Origin: Thermosynechococcus sp. CL-1
GTDB lineage: Bacteria > Cyanobacteriota > Cyanobacteriia > Thermosynechococcales > Thermosynechococcaceae
Assembly: GCF_008386235.1 (NCBI RefSeq)
Contig: NZ_CP040671.1
Span: 994,001 to 1,058,000, forward strand
Reading direction: 5' to 3'
DNA: 64,000 nt
Shown: positions 7,727 to 16,300 of the stretch, one piece after another
How the letters are laid out: every line of letters begins with the position of its first letter
Position numbering within the stretch: position 1 is the first letter of the stretch
Notes under the pieces: model-generated
Told to the model about the DNA's origin: nothing
Seen by the model: only the letters and a program-made list of their open reading frames with translations
Database searches by the model: none
Made by a program: the position numbers and the translations under genes

Positions 7727-8980
7727 TGCTTCAACAAGTCCCACTCCACGGCCTACGGCTATGTGACCTATCAAACCGCCTTTCTCAAGGCCAACTTTCC
7801 CGTCGAGTACATGGCCGCCTTGCTCACGGCGAATAGTGGCGACCAAGACAAGGTACAGCGCTATATTGCCACTTGCCTGAGCATGGGGATTGAGGTTCTT
7901 CCCCCCGATGTGAATCGCTCGGATATTGACTTTACGCCCGTGGGGGACAAAATTCTTTTTGGTCTGTCGGCAGTGCGCAATGTCGGTCAGGGGGTGATTG
8001 AGGCCATTTTACAGGCACGGGCAGAGGGGGGCGCCTTTCAAAGTTTGGCGGATTTTTGCGAACGGGTTCCGCGTGCGGGGGGCGATAGCCGCATTCTCAA
8101 CCGTCGTGCCCTTGAATCCCTCATTGCCTGTGGTGCCATGGATAGTCTCCATCCCCAGCGCAACCGTAACCAACTGATGCAGGATCTCCCCCTTGTGCTG
8201 GAGTGGGCACAGGCGCGCGCCAAGGATCGGGCGGTGGGGCAAGTCAACCTCTTTGATATGTTGCCTAGTGGCTCCGGCAATGAATTCGGCGGTAGCTATG
8301 ACCCAGCCCCCAGTGCGCCCCCAGTTGATGATTTGCCGGATGCCGAAAAGCTCCGCCAAGAAAAAGACCTGCTGGGATTTTATGTGTCGAACCATCCCCT
8401 CAAAGATATTCACCGACCAGCGGCCATGATTGCCCCTATTAGCTTGGCGGATCTCGAGCAGTACACAGGTCAAGGGATGGTGAGTGTCATTGCCCTGCTG
8501 ACGGGACTCAAGCCCATTACCACCAAGCGCGGCGAGCGAATGGCCATTGTCCAGTTGGAAGACCTCACGGGCCAGGCAGAGGCCGTGGTTTTTCCCAAAG
8601 CCTACGAGCGGATTCATGGCCAATTGCAGCTTGATCATCGGCTACTGCTGTGGGGCACCCTAGAGATGCGCGACGATCGCCCCCAACTCCTTATTGAAGA
8701 TGCCGAACCCCTTGAAGAAGTGAAACTGGTGCTTGTGGATTTGCCTGTTGAGCAAGCGGGGGACATTCAAGCCCAAAGTCGCCTCTCGGAAGTGCTCAAA
8801 CAACAGGTGGGTGACATGCCCAAGGTGCCGGTGGTGGTCAAAGTGACCGATGGCTACCATGCCCAGTACGTGCGCCTAGGACCGCAGTTTCGCGTTGAAG
8901 ATGCCGATCGCGCCCGCCATGCCCTTACCAGTGCCGGTTTTCACGCCCAAGCCAGTGAACTGCTGAGCCTCAAGCTCTAG
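7622..8980 (+). CDS. dnaE-C: DNA polymerase III alpha subunit, C-terminal half preceded by split-intein C-fragment
   Basis: 452 residues from GTG 7622. Residues 1-35 are the C-terminal piece of the DnaE split intein, with [17 protein letters not shown] and terminal AIAAN. Cys36 (7727) is the first extein residue, followed by [20 protein letters not shown], the normal polymerase sequence. The remaining 417 residues hold the end of the catalytic region, helix-hairpin-helix part and OB-fold ([13 protein letters not shown]...). By trans-splicing, this polypeptide is joined to DnaE-N (19223-21841) to give a replicative polymerase of about 1172 residues. Its stop shares CTAG with the convergent sufS stop. 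Confidence 0.97.
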   Translation: MKIVRRRLVGWQAVYDIGLAGDHNFLLANGAIAANCFNKSHSTAYGYVTYQTAFLKANFPVEYMAALLTANSGDQDKVQRYIATCLSMGIEVLPPDVNRSDIDFTPVGDKILFGLSAVRNVGQGVIEAILQARAEGGAFQSLADFCERVPRAGGDSRILNRRALESLIACGAMDSLHPQRNRNQLMQDLPLVLEWAQARAKDRAVGQVNLFDMLPSGSGNEFGGSYDPAPSAPPVDDLPDAEKLRQEKDLLGFYVSNHPLKDIHRPAAMIAPISLADLEQYTGQGMVSVIALLTGLKPITTKRGERMAIVQLEDLTGQAEAVVFPKAYERIHGQLQLDHRLLLWGTLEMRDDRPQLLIEDAEPLEEVKLVLVDLPVEQAGDIQAQSRLSEVLKQQVGDMPKVPVVVKVTDGYHAQYVRLGPQFRVEDADRARHALTSAGFHAQASELLSLKL

Positions 8981-10227
8981 GCAAAGACATCACTAAAGAA
9001 GGCAATGGCTTCTCCAAGGGCAGCAATAAACTGATCAATTTCAGCACGGGTGTTGTAGAAATAGAGGCTGGCTCGTGCCGTGGACTGAACCCCTAAATAG
9101 CGGTGCAAGGGCTGTGTGCAGTGGTGTCCTGCGCGGATGGCAATCCCCGACTGATCAAGGATGGTCGAGAGATCGTGGGGATGCACCTCACCAACGGTAA
9201 AGCTGGCCAAGGCAGCGCGATCGCCCGATTTGGGGCCATACACTGTGACACCGGGAAGCTCTTGGAGGCGTTCAAAGAGATAAGCCGTCAGTTCCTGTTC
9301 GTAGGCATGGATGCGCTCCATTCCCCACTGACTCAGGTAATCCACCGCTGCACCAAGGGCGATCGCCTCCGCAATCGCTGGCGTTCCCGCTTCAAACTTG
9401 TGGGGAATATCCGCATAGGTGGCATGTTCAAAAAAGACATCGGCAATCATTTCGCCACCGCCCAAGAAGGGGGGCATTTGCCGCAGGAGTTCCGCGCGTC
9501 CCCAGAGGAAACCAATGCCCGTGGGTGCACACATTTTATGACCGGAGGCCACCAGCCAATCGCAGCCCAACTGCTGCACATCAATGGGGAGGTGAGGCAC
9601 ACTTTGGCAGGCATCCACCAGTACCCGCGCCCCCTTGGCATGGGCAAGACGCACAATCTCGGGAATCGGGTTGAGGCACCCCAGCGTGTTGGATACATGG
9701 GCGACGGCCACTAACCGCGTGCGATCGCTCAAAAGACTTGCGTAGTGGTCAAGATCAAACGTTTGCTCTGGCGTCAGTTCGACAAACTTGAGGCGAGCAC
9801 CGGTTTTCTGAGCCACAAACTGCCACGGAATCAAATTACTGTGGTGCTCCATCACCGTCAGGATCATTTCATCCCCTGCCTGCAGCGTATTCATGCCCCA
9901 GCTATAGGCCACGAGGTTAATCGCCTCACTGGCATTGCGGGTATAGATAATCTCCTCGGCATGGGGGGCATTGACAAAACGCGCCACTTTTTCCCGTGCC
10001 CCTTCGTAGGCCGTGGTCGCCTCAGCACTCAGCGTGTGTACGCCCCGATGGACATTCGAGTTGTAGCGACGATAGTAGTCCTCAAGGGTATTGAGAACCG
10101 CCAAGGGCTTTTGGGAGGTGGCCGCATTATCAAAGTAAATCAACGGGCGATCGTGCACCTGTCGCGCCAAAATCGGAAAGTCAGCACGGCAAAGGTCAGC
10201 GAGGGAGCGGCTCGGGGCGATCGTCAT
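8977..10227 (-). CDS. sufS: Cysteine desulfurase SufS
   Basis: 416 residues, class V PLP-dependent aminotransferase fold, group II (SufS-type) desulfurase. It takes sulfur from L-cysteine as an enzyme persulfide for Fe-S cluster assembly. Visible signatures: [11 protein letters not shown] at the N-terminus, [16 protein letters not shown] with the PLP Lys, and [12 protein letters not shown] with the catalytic Cys on the short loop typical of SufS. No sufB, sufC or sufD neighbours lie in this window. The 3' end interleaves with dnaE-C in a shared CTAG (8977-8980). ATG 10227 start; a 328-base intergenic region lies upstream. Confidence 0.94.
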   Translation of the reverse strand: MTIAPSRSLADLCRADFPILARQVHDRPLIYFDNAATSQKPLAVLNTLEDYYRRYNSNVHRGVHTLSAEATTAYEGAREKVARFVNAPHAEEIIYTRNASEAINLVAYSWGMNTLQAGDEMILTVMEHHSNLIPWQFVAQKTGARLKFVELTPEQTFDLDHYASLLSDRTRLVAVAHVSNTLGCLNPIPEIVRLAHAKGARVLVDACQSVPHLPIDVQQLGCDWLVASGHKMCAPTGIGFLWGRAELLRQMPPFLGGGEMIADVFFEHATYADIPHKFEAGTPAIAEAIALGAAVDYLSQWGMERIHAYEQELTAYLFERLQELPGVTVYGPKSGDRAALASFTVGEVHPHDLSTILDQSGIAIRAGHHCTQPLHRYLGVQSTARASLYFYNTRAEIDQFIAALGEAIAFFSDVFA

Positions 10228-10555
10228 AGTGGTTGTGGTGTGGTTGTGGTGACATCAGTAACATTCAGGAATTTCCTGGCAAGTCCCCACGGCATTTGCA
10301 GGGATACATTTCTCACTATACTCCCTTCCCCCTCGCAGAAGGTGGTTTGAGGCTGAACAGGAATAGCAAACCGCTATCTTGATCCCCGTGCAGAATAAAT
10401 GTTATGAAATCTTGACATTTGATCCCTGCAAAAGACTAAACTGCGTATAAATTCCTAGAAGTATGCCCGAATTCCCTTGACGCCCCAAGACTTTTTTGCC
10501 AAAGATCAAGGGCAAAGGATAGCTCTGTCTATCAACCCACGATAAGGAGGCACCC
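10228..10555. promoter_or_regulatory. Divergent intergenic region between sufS and the DUF4912 gene
   Basis: 328 bases without a credible gene. It must hold promoters for sufS (leftward) and the DUF4912 gene (rightward). A TTGACA at 10412-10417 followed by AT-rich sequence (TATAAA at 10446-10451, TAAACT at 10437-10442) is a possible rightward promoter, but spacing is not ideal (19 or 28). A strong ribosome-binding site AAGGAGG (10544-10550) stands 5 bases before the ATG at 10556. No riboswitch or RNA gene recognised. Confidence 0.4.
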
Positions 10556-11794
10556 ATGCCGAAAGATCGCCCCCCTCTAGAAGAAATGACCTTGCGGCAG
10601 TTGCGGCGCGTCGCCAGTGAACTGCAAGTGTCCCGTTATAGCCGTATGCGCAAAGATCAACTCCTCGCTGCCATCCGTGAAAAGCAGGCGCAAGCCAACG
10701 GATCCACCACTACCATTTCTGTCCAACCTGTCCCCTCTAATCTGGAGTCGCAAGAAAAAGTGGAAGCAGCAAAATTTGACCTCGGTCCTGCTCAAGAGGA
10801 TGTTCTCTTGGCCTCTGTAGATGAAGGCCTTGGGGATTTGCCGGGGGGCTATGGTGAAAGCCGCATTGTCCTCATGCCCCGGGATCCGCAGTGGGCCTAC
10901 GCCTATTGGGATGTGCCCAACGAGCACCGCGAAGAATTGCGGCGGCAAGGGGGTCAGCAACTGGCTCTACGGCTCTACGATGCCACGAATATCAACCTCG
11001 ATAGCCAAATTCCCCACAGTGTTCAGGAGTACCCCTGCGATGAGTTGGCGCGGGAGTGGTATCTGCCCATCCCCGTGAGCGATCGCGACTATGTGGTGGA
11101 AATTGGTTACCGCTGTGCCGATGGCCGCTGGTTGGTTCTAGCCCGTTCTGCCCCTGTGCATATTCCCCCCACCTACCCCTCAGATTGGGTCTGGGATCAA
11201 TTCATTACGGTGGATTGGGATATGGATCTGCGGGGCAAAACCCTCTTTGATCTGGGGGCACCCTTGGCGGGCACTGCCGAACCCCATCCCATTTACGAAG
11301 GCATCTTTGCCATGGCCGAAGGAGCCGAAGCGCAGCGGGTGGCAGGTTCTCTCTTTGGTTCCATGCACCAAGTCCCCGGCTCCATCTCCCAGTTGCCCGA
11401 AATGGCCATCAGTTCCTACGTCTTCCCCTCGGGGGTTGGCCTATGGGCTGTGCCGACGGTCTCGGGTCTGACGATGTCGGGCGTTGGCTTCTCAGCTTCG
11501 GCGGCTCCCATTCGTCCCCGCAAATTCTGGTTGGTGGCAGATGCTGAACTCATTGTCTATGGGGCTACGGAGCCAGATGCCACCGTCACCATTGGTGGGC
11601 GCCCGATCAAACTCAATCCCGATGGCACCTTCCGCTTCCAGATGTCCTTCCAAGATGGCCTCATCGACTTCCCGATCTTGGCAGTGGCGGCAGATGGGGA
11701 ACAAAACCGCGCCATTCACATGAAGTTCACCCGCGAAACCCCCGAACGTCGCACCAATACCAAGGAAGAAGCGGTGCTGGAGTGGCTAGCCTAA
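10556..11794 (+). CDS. DUF4912 protein with N-terminal Rho-N/SAP-like domain
   Basis: 412 residues. Residues 5-40 (MTLRQLRRVASELQVSRYSR) form a Rho-N/SAP-like helical domain that in other proteins binds nucleic acid. After a low-complexity linker comes DUF4912 (about 95-220: VLMPRDPQWAYAYWDVPNEH, VVEIGYRCADGRWLVLARS), a beta-rich domain of unknown role. The C-terminal part (FWLVADAELIVYGATEPDA to the end) looks like another beta domain. Very good AAGGAGG ribosome-binding site, so probably well translated. Combination of a nucleic-acid-type domain with DUF4912 is common in cyanobacteria, but the function is unknown. Confidence 0.88.
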   Translation: MPKDRPPLEEMTLRQLRRVASELQVSRYSRMRKDQLLAAIREKQAQANGSTTTISVQPVPSNLESQEKVEAAKFDLGPAQEDVLLASVDEGLGDLPGGYGESRIVLMPRDPQWAYAYWDVPNEHREELRRQGGQQLALRLYDATNINLDSQIPHSVQEYPCDELAREWYLPIPVSDRDYVVEIGYRCADGRWLVLARSAPVHIPPTYPSDWVWDQFITVDWDMDLRGKTLFDLGAPLAGTAEPHPIYEGIFAMAEGAEAQRVAGSLFGSMHQVPGSISQLPEMAISSYVFPSGVGLWAVPTVSGLTMSGVGFSASAAPIRPRKFWLVADAELIVYGATEPDATVTIGGRPIKLNPDGTFRFQMSFQDGLIDFPILAVAADGEQNRAIHMKFTRETPERRTNTKEEAVLEWLA

Positions 11795-11824
11795 GCTAAG
11801 ATGGTTAGCTCAATCCATGCCTTT

Positions 11825-11854
11825 CCCTCTGCCGATGGGTGGGGGGATTTTTTT
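11825..11854 (+). terminator. Possible weak terminator after the DUF4912 gene
   Basis: CCCTC (11825-11829) can pair with GGGGG (one G-T pair) ahead of a run of seven T (11848-11854). The T-run overlaps the stop of the convergent hydrolase. The stem is short, so this is tentative. A separate perfect stem AGCTAA/TTAGCT at 11794-11810 has no T-run. Confidence 0.35.
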
Positions 11855-12728
11855 AGGCACGCAAAAAGGCAAGCAGTTCACGATTGACTAGCCCCGGCAC
11901 TTCCTGTTGTGCCCAGTGGCCACAGTCGGGCAGATATTTCAGCCGCCACGGTGCATGGATCCACGCTTCGATGCCATTGGCAAGGCTGGGTTGGGCGAGG
12001 GGATCATCGGCGCCCCAGAGAATCAGGGTGGGGCTGGTAATGGCTTCCGTGTGCTGTTGCAGTAGGTGCCACCACTGTTGGGGTGAAAAAAGATGGCGAT
12101 AACTTTTGAGCACCGCAGCGATCGCCCCCGCTTTTTCAAGGGCGGCTTGATAGAGTTGCACAGTTTCTGCCGAGAAGGCAGCCTTGCGGATGGAGTAGCG
12201 TTGAAAGAGATCCTGTAAAAAACTCTGCAGATTATGCCCTAGCCAGTATTCCGCTAAGCCGGGGATGTGGCAGGCCAACAGTGGCCAGTTGCGCCAAAAA
12301 TGCTCTACCTGTTGCCAGAGTTCCAGTCCCACACGGTAGGGGTGGGGGGTATTCAAGACGGCTAAATGCTGCACCCTCTGCGGAAAACGTGCCGCCACAT
12401 GCCAAGCAATCAGGCCACCGCAATCATGACCGACAATGTGGGCGCGTTCATAGCCCAGTTCTTGGATCAGCGCCGTGACATCTTGGCTGAGGGTATCGAG
12501 ATCATAGCCGTGGGCAGGCTTCTCGGAGTCATTGTAGCCCCGTAGATCTGGCACTACAACCTTGAAATGACGAGCCAGCACGGGAATTTGAAATCGCCAA
12601 GAGTACCAAAACTCTGGAAAGCCATGCAACAGAATCACAAGATCACCGCTGCCTTGGGTGACATAGTGCAGGCGTACTTGGTTAACGCTGAGGTACTGGT
12701 GTTGCCAACTAAGGGACGCTTCAGTCAT
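11853..12728 (-). CDS. Alpha/beta hydrolase, epoxide-hydrolase/dehalogenase type
   Basis: 291 residues. Oxyanion-hole motif HGFPEFWYSW near residue 35, nucleophile elbow VGHDCGGLIAW with Asp as nucleophile (not Ser), acidic residue in LILWGADDPLAQP, and catalytic His in PDCGHWAQQE. Asp nucleophile plus HGxPxxW places it with epoxide hydrolases and haloalkane/haloacetate dehalogenases, which form an alkyl-enzyme ester later cut by water. The substrate cannot be read from the sequence. Cytoplasmic, no signal peptide. It lies 84 bases downstream of the DUF1815 gene on the same strand and may be co-transcribed. Confidence 0.88.
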   Translation of the reverse strand: MTEASLSWQHQYLSVNQVRLHYVTQGSGDLVILLHGFPEFWYSWRFQIPVLARHFKVVVPDLRGYNDSEKPAHGYDLDTLSQDVTALIQELGYERAHIVGHDCGGLIAWHVAARFPQRVQHLAVLNTPHPYRVGLELWQQVEHFWRNWPLLACHIPGLAEYWLGHNLQSFLQDLFQRYSIRKAAFSAETVQLYQAALEKAGAIAAVLKSYRHLFSPQQWWHLLQQHTEAITSPTLILWGADDPLAQPSLANGIEAWIHAPWRLKYLPDCGHWAQQEVPGLVNRELLAFLRA

Positions 12729-12812
12729 TGAGGGTGGGGATCAAAGTAGAAGGAAAGTCCAGCTACTTTTAAGCTAGCACCGACAAAAGAACGAAGGATA
12801 GCCCCGACAGGG

Positions 12813-13133
12813 TTAAACCGCAGTGGGGATACGGACTTCCTTGAGGAGATTGGCCAGTTCTTGCAGTTGATTGATGGCCTCTGCCCCTTCGAGTTTCATG
12901 AGTTCGCGGTCATCGCGCATTTCAGTCCAAGTGATCCCATAGTCAGAGACCAAAAAGCGAATCAGGTGGTTGTCGGCCAAACTGACCATGAAGGAGGCAC
13001 TGTTGAGTTCACCGCCACAGGTGTAGCAGGAGGCCATGTAGCCTCGATTTTCTAGGGCGATTGCCAGAGCTTGCAGGTTCAGCACTAAATCGCGAATAAA
13101 CTGGCGGTGTTGTTCGGCTAAGCGGTAAAACAT
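12813..13133 (-). CDS. DUF1815 family cyanobacterial protein
   Basis: 106 residues from ATG 13133; GGAG about 10 bases upstream supports this start over the in-frame TTG at 13154. The sequence is highly characteristic of DUF1815, a cyanobacterial family: ENRGYMASCYTCGGELNSAS, FMVSLADNHLIRFLVSDYGI and ITWTEMRDDRELMKLEGAEA. The CYTCGG pair of cysteines could bind metal or form a disulfide, but no function is known. Its upstream region has an inverted repeat and a repeated motif (see 13189-13310). Confidence 0.9.
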   Translation of the reverse strand: MFYRLAEQHRQFIRDLVLNLQALAIALENRGYMASCYTCGGELNSASFMVSLADNHLIRFLVSDYGITWTEMRDDRELMKLEGAEAINQLQELANLLKEVRIPTAV

Positions 13134-13504
13134 AGGACGATTCACTCCAAGCAATGAACAAAGTTATAGCACAGCTGCTAGGGAAATATTAAGACAATCT
13201 TAAGAAAGGGCAATGCTGTACCAACGTTGTTAAAACCCTGCAGCCATTTGTAAAATTTGATAGAAAAATCAGAAAAGCTAAAATTTGTTATCGAGACAAT
13301 CTTATGAAAGAGGAGACTTGACAGCTGCCCGTTGGGGAGAGTCCTCTAGAGCGCGACTTTTACCTCTGGCTACCCCTTGCTTAACGTTTTAGCGGCTGTT
13401 GATTTGTTTTTGCTGCTGTACTCTTCATTTTACCTTTAATCTGCTTTAGGATTGGCTTTACGTTTCTAGGGTAGAGTAGCCCTAACGACACATTTTGCAA
13501 GACA
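13134..13504. promoter_or_regulatory. AT-rich divergent intergenic region between DUF1815 and Nudix genes
   Basis: 371 bases with no credible gene. It contains the repeated motif AGACAATCTTA(A/T)GAAAG described separately, several A/T runs, and start-proximal sequence for the divergent DUF1815 and Nudix genes. I looked for the ACTCCTCAC core of the cyanobacterial sRNA Yfr1 and for an intrinsic terminator and saw neither. Confidence 0.4.
13189..13310. repeat. Palindrome plus repeated 17-mer upstream of the DUF1815 gene
   Basis: A perfect inverted repeat TTAAGA-CAA-TCTTAA lies at 13189-13203, 56-70 bases upstream of the DUF1815 ATG. Overlapping it, AGACAATCTTAAGAAAG (13192-13208) recurs with one mismatch (A to T) at 13294-13310, 102 bases away in the same orientation. 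Two spaced copies of such a motif suggest a transcription-factor site; the factor is unknown. Confidence 0.5.
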
Positions 13505-13948
13505 ATGCCAGCAAGCCCAATTGTTCCCGTTGCCCTTGCGGTTCTTTACCAAGGCGATCGCGTTCTCATGCAACTGCGAGATGATTATCCCCATATCTTG
13601 TATGCCGGCCACTGGGGACTTTTTGGCGGTCATCTTGAACCCGAAGAAGCACCGCTCGCGGGTGTCCAGCGGGAAGTCTATGAGGAGATTGGCTACTGCC
13701 CACCTCACCTCACCTTTTTTGGAGAGTACGGCGATCCCCAAGTGCATCGCTATATTTTCACAGGCCCTTTGACGTGTGCACTGGAAAACTTGGTACTCAA
13801 CGAAGGACAGGGCATGGACTTGGTACCCTACGATTCTGTGGTGGCTGGGGTTCACTATGCCCAAACCCTCGGCGAAGATCGCCCCTTAGGCGCCATCCAC
13901 CAGCGCATTCTGCTGGATTTCTTTGCTAGGAGAGAATCCCCCGTTTAA
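13505..13948 (+). CDS. Nudix hydrolase
   Basis: 147 residues. The Nudix box is complete: GHLEPEEAPLAGVQREVYEE followed by IGY fits Gx5Ex7REUxEExGU, which binds Mg2+ and cleaves nucleoside-diphosphate-linked substrates (X). The N-terminus (IVPVALAVLYQGDRVLMQLR) and the LFGG before the box are typical of small housecleaning Nudix enzymes. Substrate not deducible. The stop shares TTAA (13945-13948) with the convergent znuC stop. It is preceded by a long AT-rich intergenic region and is probably monocistronic. Confidence 0.9.
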   Translation: MPASPIVPVALAVLYQGDRVLMQLRDDYPHILYAGHWGLFGGHLEPEEAPLAGVQREVYEEIGYCPPHLTFFGEYGDPQVHRYIFTGPLTCALENLVLNEGQGMDLVPYDSVVAGVHYAQTLGEDRPLGAIHQRILLDFFARRESPV

Positions 13949-14661
13949 GCAGCAAACTGTTGCAGCACCCGTTCGGGGGTTCCCAGTCCTTGGACAGAGC
14001 GATCGAGATACAGCACCTGATCACAGGTTGCCCTTACCCGCTCCAAGTGATGGGAAATTTGTAAAATCGCCCAGCCCTCACTCACCTTGAGGGTCTCTAG
14101 GAGGTCATAAAATTGTTGCTCACCTCGGAGATCTAAGCCAGCGGGAGCTTCATCCAAAATCAGGAGACGACGGGGTTGCACCAAGCAATAGGCCAAGAGG
14201 GCGCGTTTTGTTTCGCCCCCGGAAAGGGAACTCATGGGTTGTGTCGCAAGATGCTCGAGGTGCAGGCGTTGGAGACTTTCCAAGATGGCGCGATCGCGCT
14301 GCTGTCGGTGCTGCCAAGGCCACTGCCACGTAGGTTGCCCCCAGCCCAAACCCACAAATTCAGCCACGGTGATCGGAATGCGTGGATCGCACTGAAAATT
14401 TTGCGGCAAGTAGGCTACCTGTTGGCGGACATAGGGGAGCGTGCGGCGATAGCCCATACCATAGCCCAAGAGGGTCACCCGCCCCTGCTGGTAGGGAATA
14501 ATGCCCAAAATGGCTTGAATCAGGCTACTTTTGCCCGCCCCATTGGGACCAATAATGGCCATATTCGTATTGGCGGCGAGGGTAAAGGAGACATTTTCCA
14601 CCACCCAGCGATCGCCCCGCCGCACTGAGAGGTTTGCCACCTCTAGCAGGTATTCGTTCAC
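13945..14661 (-). CDS. znuC: Zinc ABC transporter, ATP-binding subunit ZnuC
   Basis: 238 residues: Walker A GPNGAGKSSL, Q-loop YLPQNF, signature LSGGETKRALLAYCLVQ, Walker B LLILDEAPAGLD and switch His ISHH. It energises metal import across the inner membrane. The GTG start overlaps the znuA stop (GTGA), so the two are translationally coupled. Because znuA just upstream has the His-rich zinc loop, zinc is the likeliest metal; Mn importers have similar ATPases. The permease ZnuB is not adjacent; after znuC comes the convergent Nudix gene. Confidence 0.88.
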   Translation of the reverse strand: MNEYLLEVANLSVRRGDRWVVENVSFTLAANTNMAIIGPNGAGKSSLIQAILGIIPYQQGRVTLLGYGMGYRRTLPYVRQQVAYLPQNFQCDPRIPITVAEFVGLGWGQPTWQWPWQHRQQRDRAILESLQRLHLEHLATQPMSSLSGGETKRALLAYCLVQPRRLLILDEAPAGLDLRGEQQFYDLLETLKVSEGWAILQISHHLERVRATCDQVLYLDRSVQGLGTPERVLQQFAA

Positions 14662-15719
14662 AGTGCTGCCCCTAACGGTCTATTCACCTGCATCCACCAT
14701 GTCCCTACCACCGCGATCGCATCGGGACGACGATAGGCTTGCTGTTGCGCCCCAAAAGCCTCAGCCAGATTGCGAATGTTTTGCTCCATTCTTTGCAGGA
14801 AGTAGGTCGGCGTGAGATCAGCGGCAGTGGGAGCACGCTCTAGGGGATCAAACACACTCACTTTTACGCCCAAATCCTGCGCTAAACTGTCAAAGACCTG
14901 TTCTTGCCCCGGTTCCGTCAGGAGCGTTTTCAGATCACTTTGTTGCACCGCCTGCATCACCCGCTGCACATCCGCAGGTGAGGGATTAACCGACGGAATG
15001 CCCACGAGATAGATTGCTTTCAGGTTATAACTCTCGGCAAAATAGGGCGCCACATCGTGATAAACCACAAATGTTTTGCCCGCAAAGGGAGTGAGTTTTT
15101 CCCGGGCGAGGGCATCTAGGGCGTCTAACTCCTGAATAAAGGCGGCACTATTTTGCTTGTAGATGGCAGCCCCTTCGGGATCCACAGCAATCAGACCATC
15201 GCGAATGTTTTTCACCTGCTGCATGGCGCGCTGGGGATCTAGCCAAATGTGGGGATTGAATTCACCGTGGCTGTGACCGTGGTCATCATGAACGTGGTCG
15301 TGGTGGTGATCGTGATCATCCTTTTCGCTGGCAAGGGTGGCCACCCCCGCGCTGGTATCAATGATCTTGAGATTGGGATTGGCGGCATTTTCAATCAGTT
15401 TGTCTAAAAAGGTTTCCATCTCAAGGCCATTTTTGACCAAAACCCTTGCTGTGGCCAGCAGCCGCACATCCTCAGGCCGCGCTTGAAAGTCATGGGGGTC
15501 AATATTGGCCGGCAAGAGTTGCTCAACAGTGGCGCGATCGCCTGCGACCGCTTTTGTAAAGGCAGTGATGGGTAAGAAAGTCGTCACAATTGTGAATTGG
15601 GCTTCTGCCTGTGAGGTCTCCTGCTCCTGTGGCGACTGGGCTTGGGGGGCACAACTGCCCAAAAATACCCCCAGAGTTACCAGCAGCCCCCAGCGTTTAA
15701 GGTGAGCTTGGATAGCCAT
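14658..15719 (-). CDS. znuA: Zinc-binding periplasmic lipoprotein ZnuA
   Basis: 353 residues. Signal with lipobox LGSC (Cys about residue 23) anchors it outside the inner membrane. Cluster A-I metal-binding fold: the ligand motif NIDPHDFQARPEDV, a His/Asp-rich loop (about 135-155, DHDHHHDHVHDDHGHSH) diagnostic of zinc binding proteins, NPHIWLDPQRAM, and VVYHDVAPYFAESYN. It captures Zn2+ and hands it to the transporter. A Zur-like palindrome lies 16-30 bases upstream of the ATG, so expression is probably repressed when zinc is sufficient. Confidence 0.92.
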   Translation of the reverse strand: MAIQAHLKRWGLLVTLGVFLGSCAPQAQSPQEQETSQAEAQFTIVTTFLPITAFTKAVAGDRATVEQLLPANIDPHDFQARPEDVRLLATARVLVKNGLEMETFLDKLIENAANPNLKIIDTSAGVATLASEKDDHDHHHDHVHDDHGHSHGEFNPHIWLDPQRAMQQVKNIRDGLIAVDPEGAAIYKQNSAAFIQELDALDALAREKLTPFAGKTFVVYHDVAPYFAESYNLKAIYLVGIPSVNPSPADVQRVMQAVQQSDLKTLLTEPGQEQVFDSLAQDLGVKVSVFDPLERAPTAADLTPTYFLQRMEQNIRNLAEAFGAQQQAYRRPDAIAVVGTWWMQVNRPLGAAL

Positions 15720-15734
15720 AGAGAAATAGATGAA

Positions 15735-15749
15735 TGATAACCATTCTCA
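15735..15749 (-). promoter_or_regulatory. Zur-like operator upstream of znuA
   Basis: TGATAACCATTCTCA is a 15-base near-palindrome: its reverse complement TGAGAATGGTTATCA agrees at 11 of 15 positions, mismatching at one pair in the arms and at the centre. It resembles the Fur-family Zur consensus (TGATAATnATTATCA-like) and sits 16-30 bases upstream of the znuA start, where a repressor would block transcription. Regulator identity is inferred from the target gene. Confidence 0.6.
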
Positions 15750-15779
15750 TATTTGCACACTTAAGCAGGGAGAGCAAGC

Positions 15780-15810
15780 AAAAATAAAGGGGCAAGCCTC
15801 AACCTACCCC
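15780..15810 (-). terminator. Probable terminator of the rpmG-rpsR operon
   Basis: Read on the minus strand, GGGGTAGG can pair with CTTGCCCC (four G-C pairs, then wobble-containing pairs) ahead of TTTATTTTT. It lies about 30-60 bases after the rpsR stop. Confidence 0.5.
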
Positions 15811-15841
15811 TGCGCAAAAACCAATTAGCGATCGCGAGTTT

Positions 15842-16057
15842 TTAGCCTTCAAGATTCAAGAACGGCAAGAGTGCCATGATCCGTGCCCGCTTAATGGCCA
15901 CTGCCAGTTGTCGCTGTTGCTTGGCCGTGAGACCAGTCACCCGCCGCGGCAAGATTTTCCCCCGTTCAGTGATAAAACGCCGTAGTAAATCAACATCCTT
16001 GTAATCAATGGGCTGTCCAGGGGGAATGGGAGAAATGCGTCGCCGATAAAATGCCAT
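15842..16057 (-). CDS. rpsR: 30S ribosomal protein S18
   Basis: 71 residues, normal for S18. Family landmarks: [21 protein letters not shown] and [20 protein letters not shown] followed by MALLPF. It binds S6 on the platform of the small subunit. GAGGA lies 6-8 bases before the ATG. It follows rpmG by 13 bases, the same rpmG-rpsR order seen in many cyanobacteria and plastids. No Cys metal-binding site, so this is the zinc-independent form. Confidence 0.97.
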   Translation of the reverse strand: MAFYRRRISPIPPGQPIDYKDVDLLRRFITERGKILPRRVTGLTAKQQRQLAVAIKRARIMALLPFLNLEG

Positions 16058-16070
16058 AGCTGTCCTCTAA

Positions 16071-16265
16071 TTACTTGATTTCTTTGTGAATGGTGTGCTT
16101 GTTGCAGTGGGGGCAAAATTTCTTCAGTTCTAACCGCCCTGTGGTGGTGCGACGATTTTTGGTGGTGGTGTAGCGAGATACGCCAGGCGATCGCTTGGCC
16201 GGATTAGTGCGACACTCTGTGCATTCTAGGGTGATAATGATTCTGGCGCCTTTTGCTTTAGCCAT
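16071..16265 (-). CDS. rpmG: 50S ribosomal protein L33 (zinc-ribbon form)
   Basis: 64 residues, basic, with CTEC near the N-terminus and CPHC near the C-terminus forming a four-Cys zinc site, so it is the C+ type of L33. The core [20 protein letters not shown] is typical. First gene of the rpmG-rpsR pair. With a Zur-like site and znuAC next door, whether a zinc-free L33 paralogue exists elsewhere would be worth knowing, but nothing in the window shows one. Confidence 0.96.
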   Translation of the reverse strand: MAKAKGARIIITLECTECRTNPAKRSPGVSRYTTTKNRRTTTGRLELKKFCPHCNKHTIHKEIK

Positions 16266-16300
16266 GGTCTTGCCTATCTATCCAGTGAGCCGATCTCTAA

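Noticed and set aside
8009-8638. 209-residue frame antisense to dnaE-C
   Set aside because: The plus strand encodes conserved polymerase sequence; the antisense frame has low-complexity His/Gln content and no motif.
9103-9714. 203-residue plus-strand frame in sufS
   Set aside because: Antisense to sufS catalytic motifs, with no ribosome-binding site or similarity.
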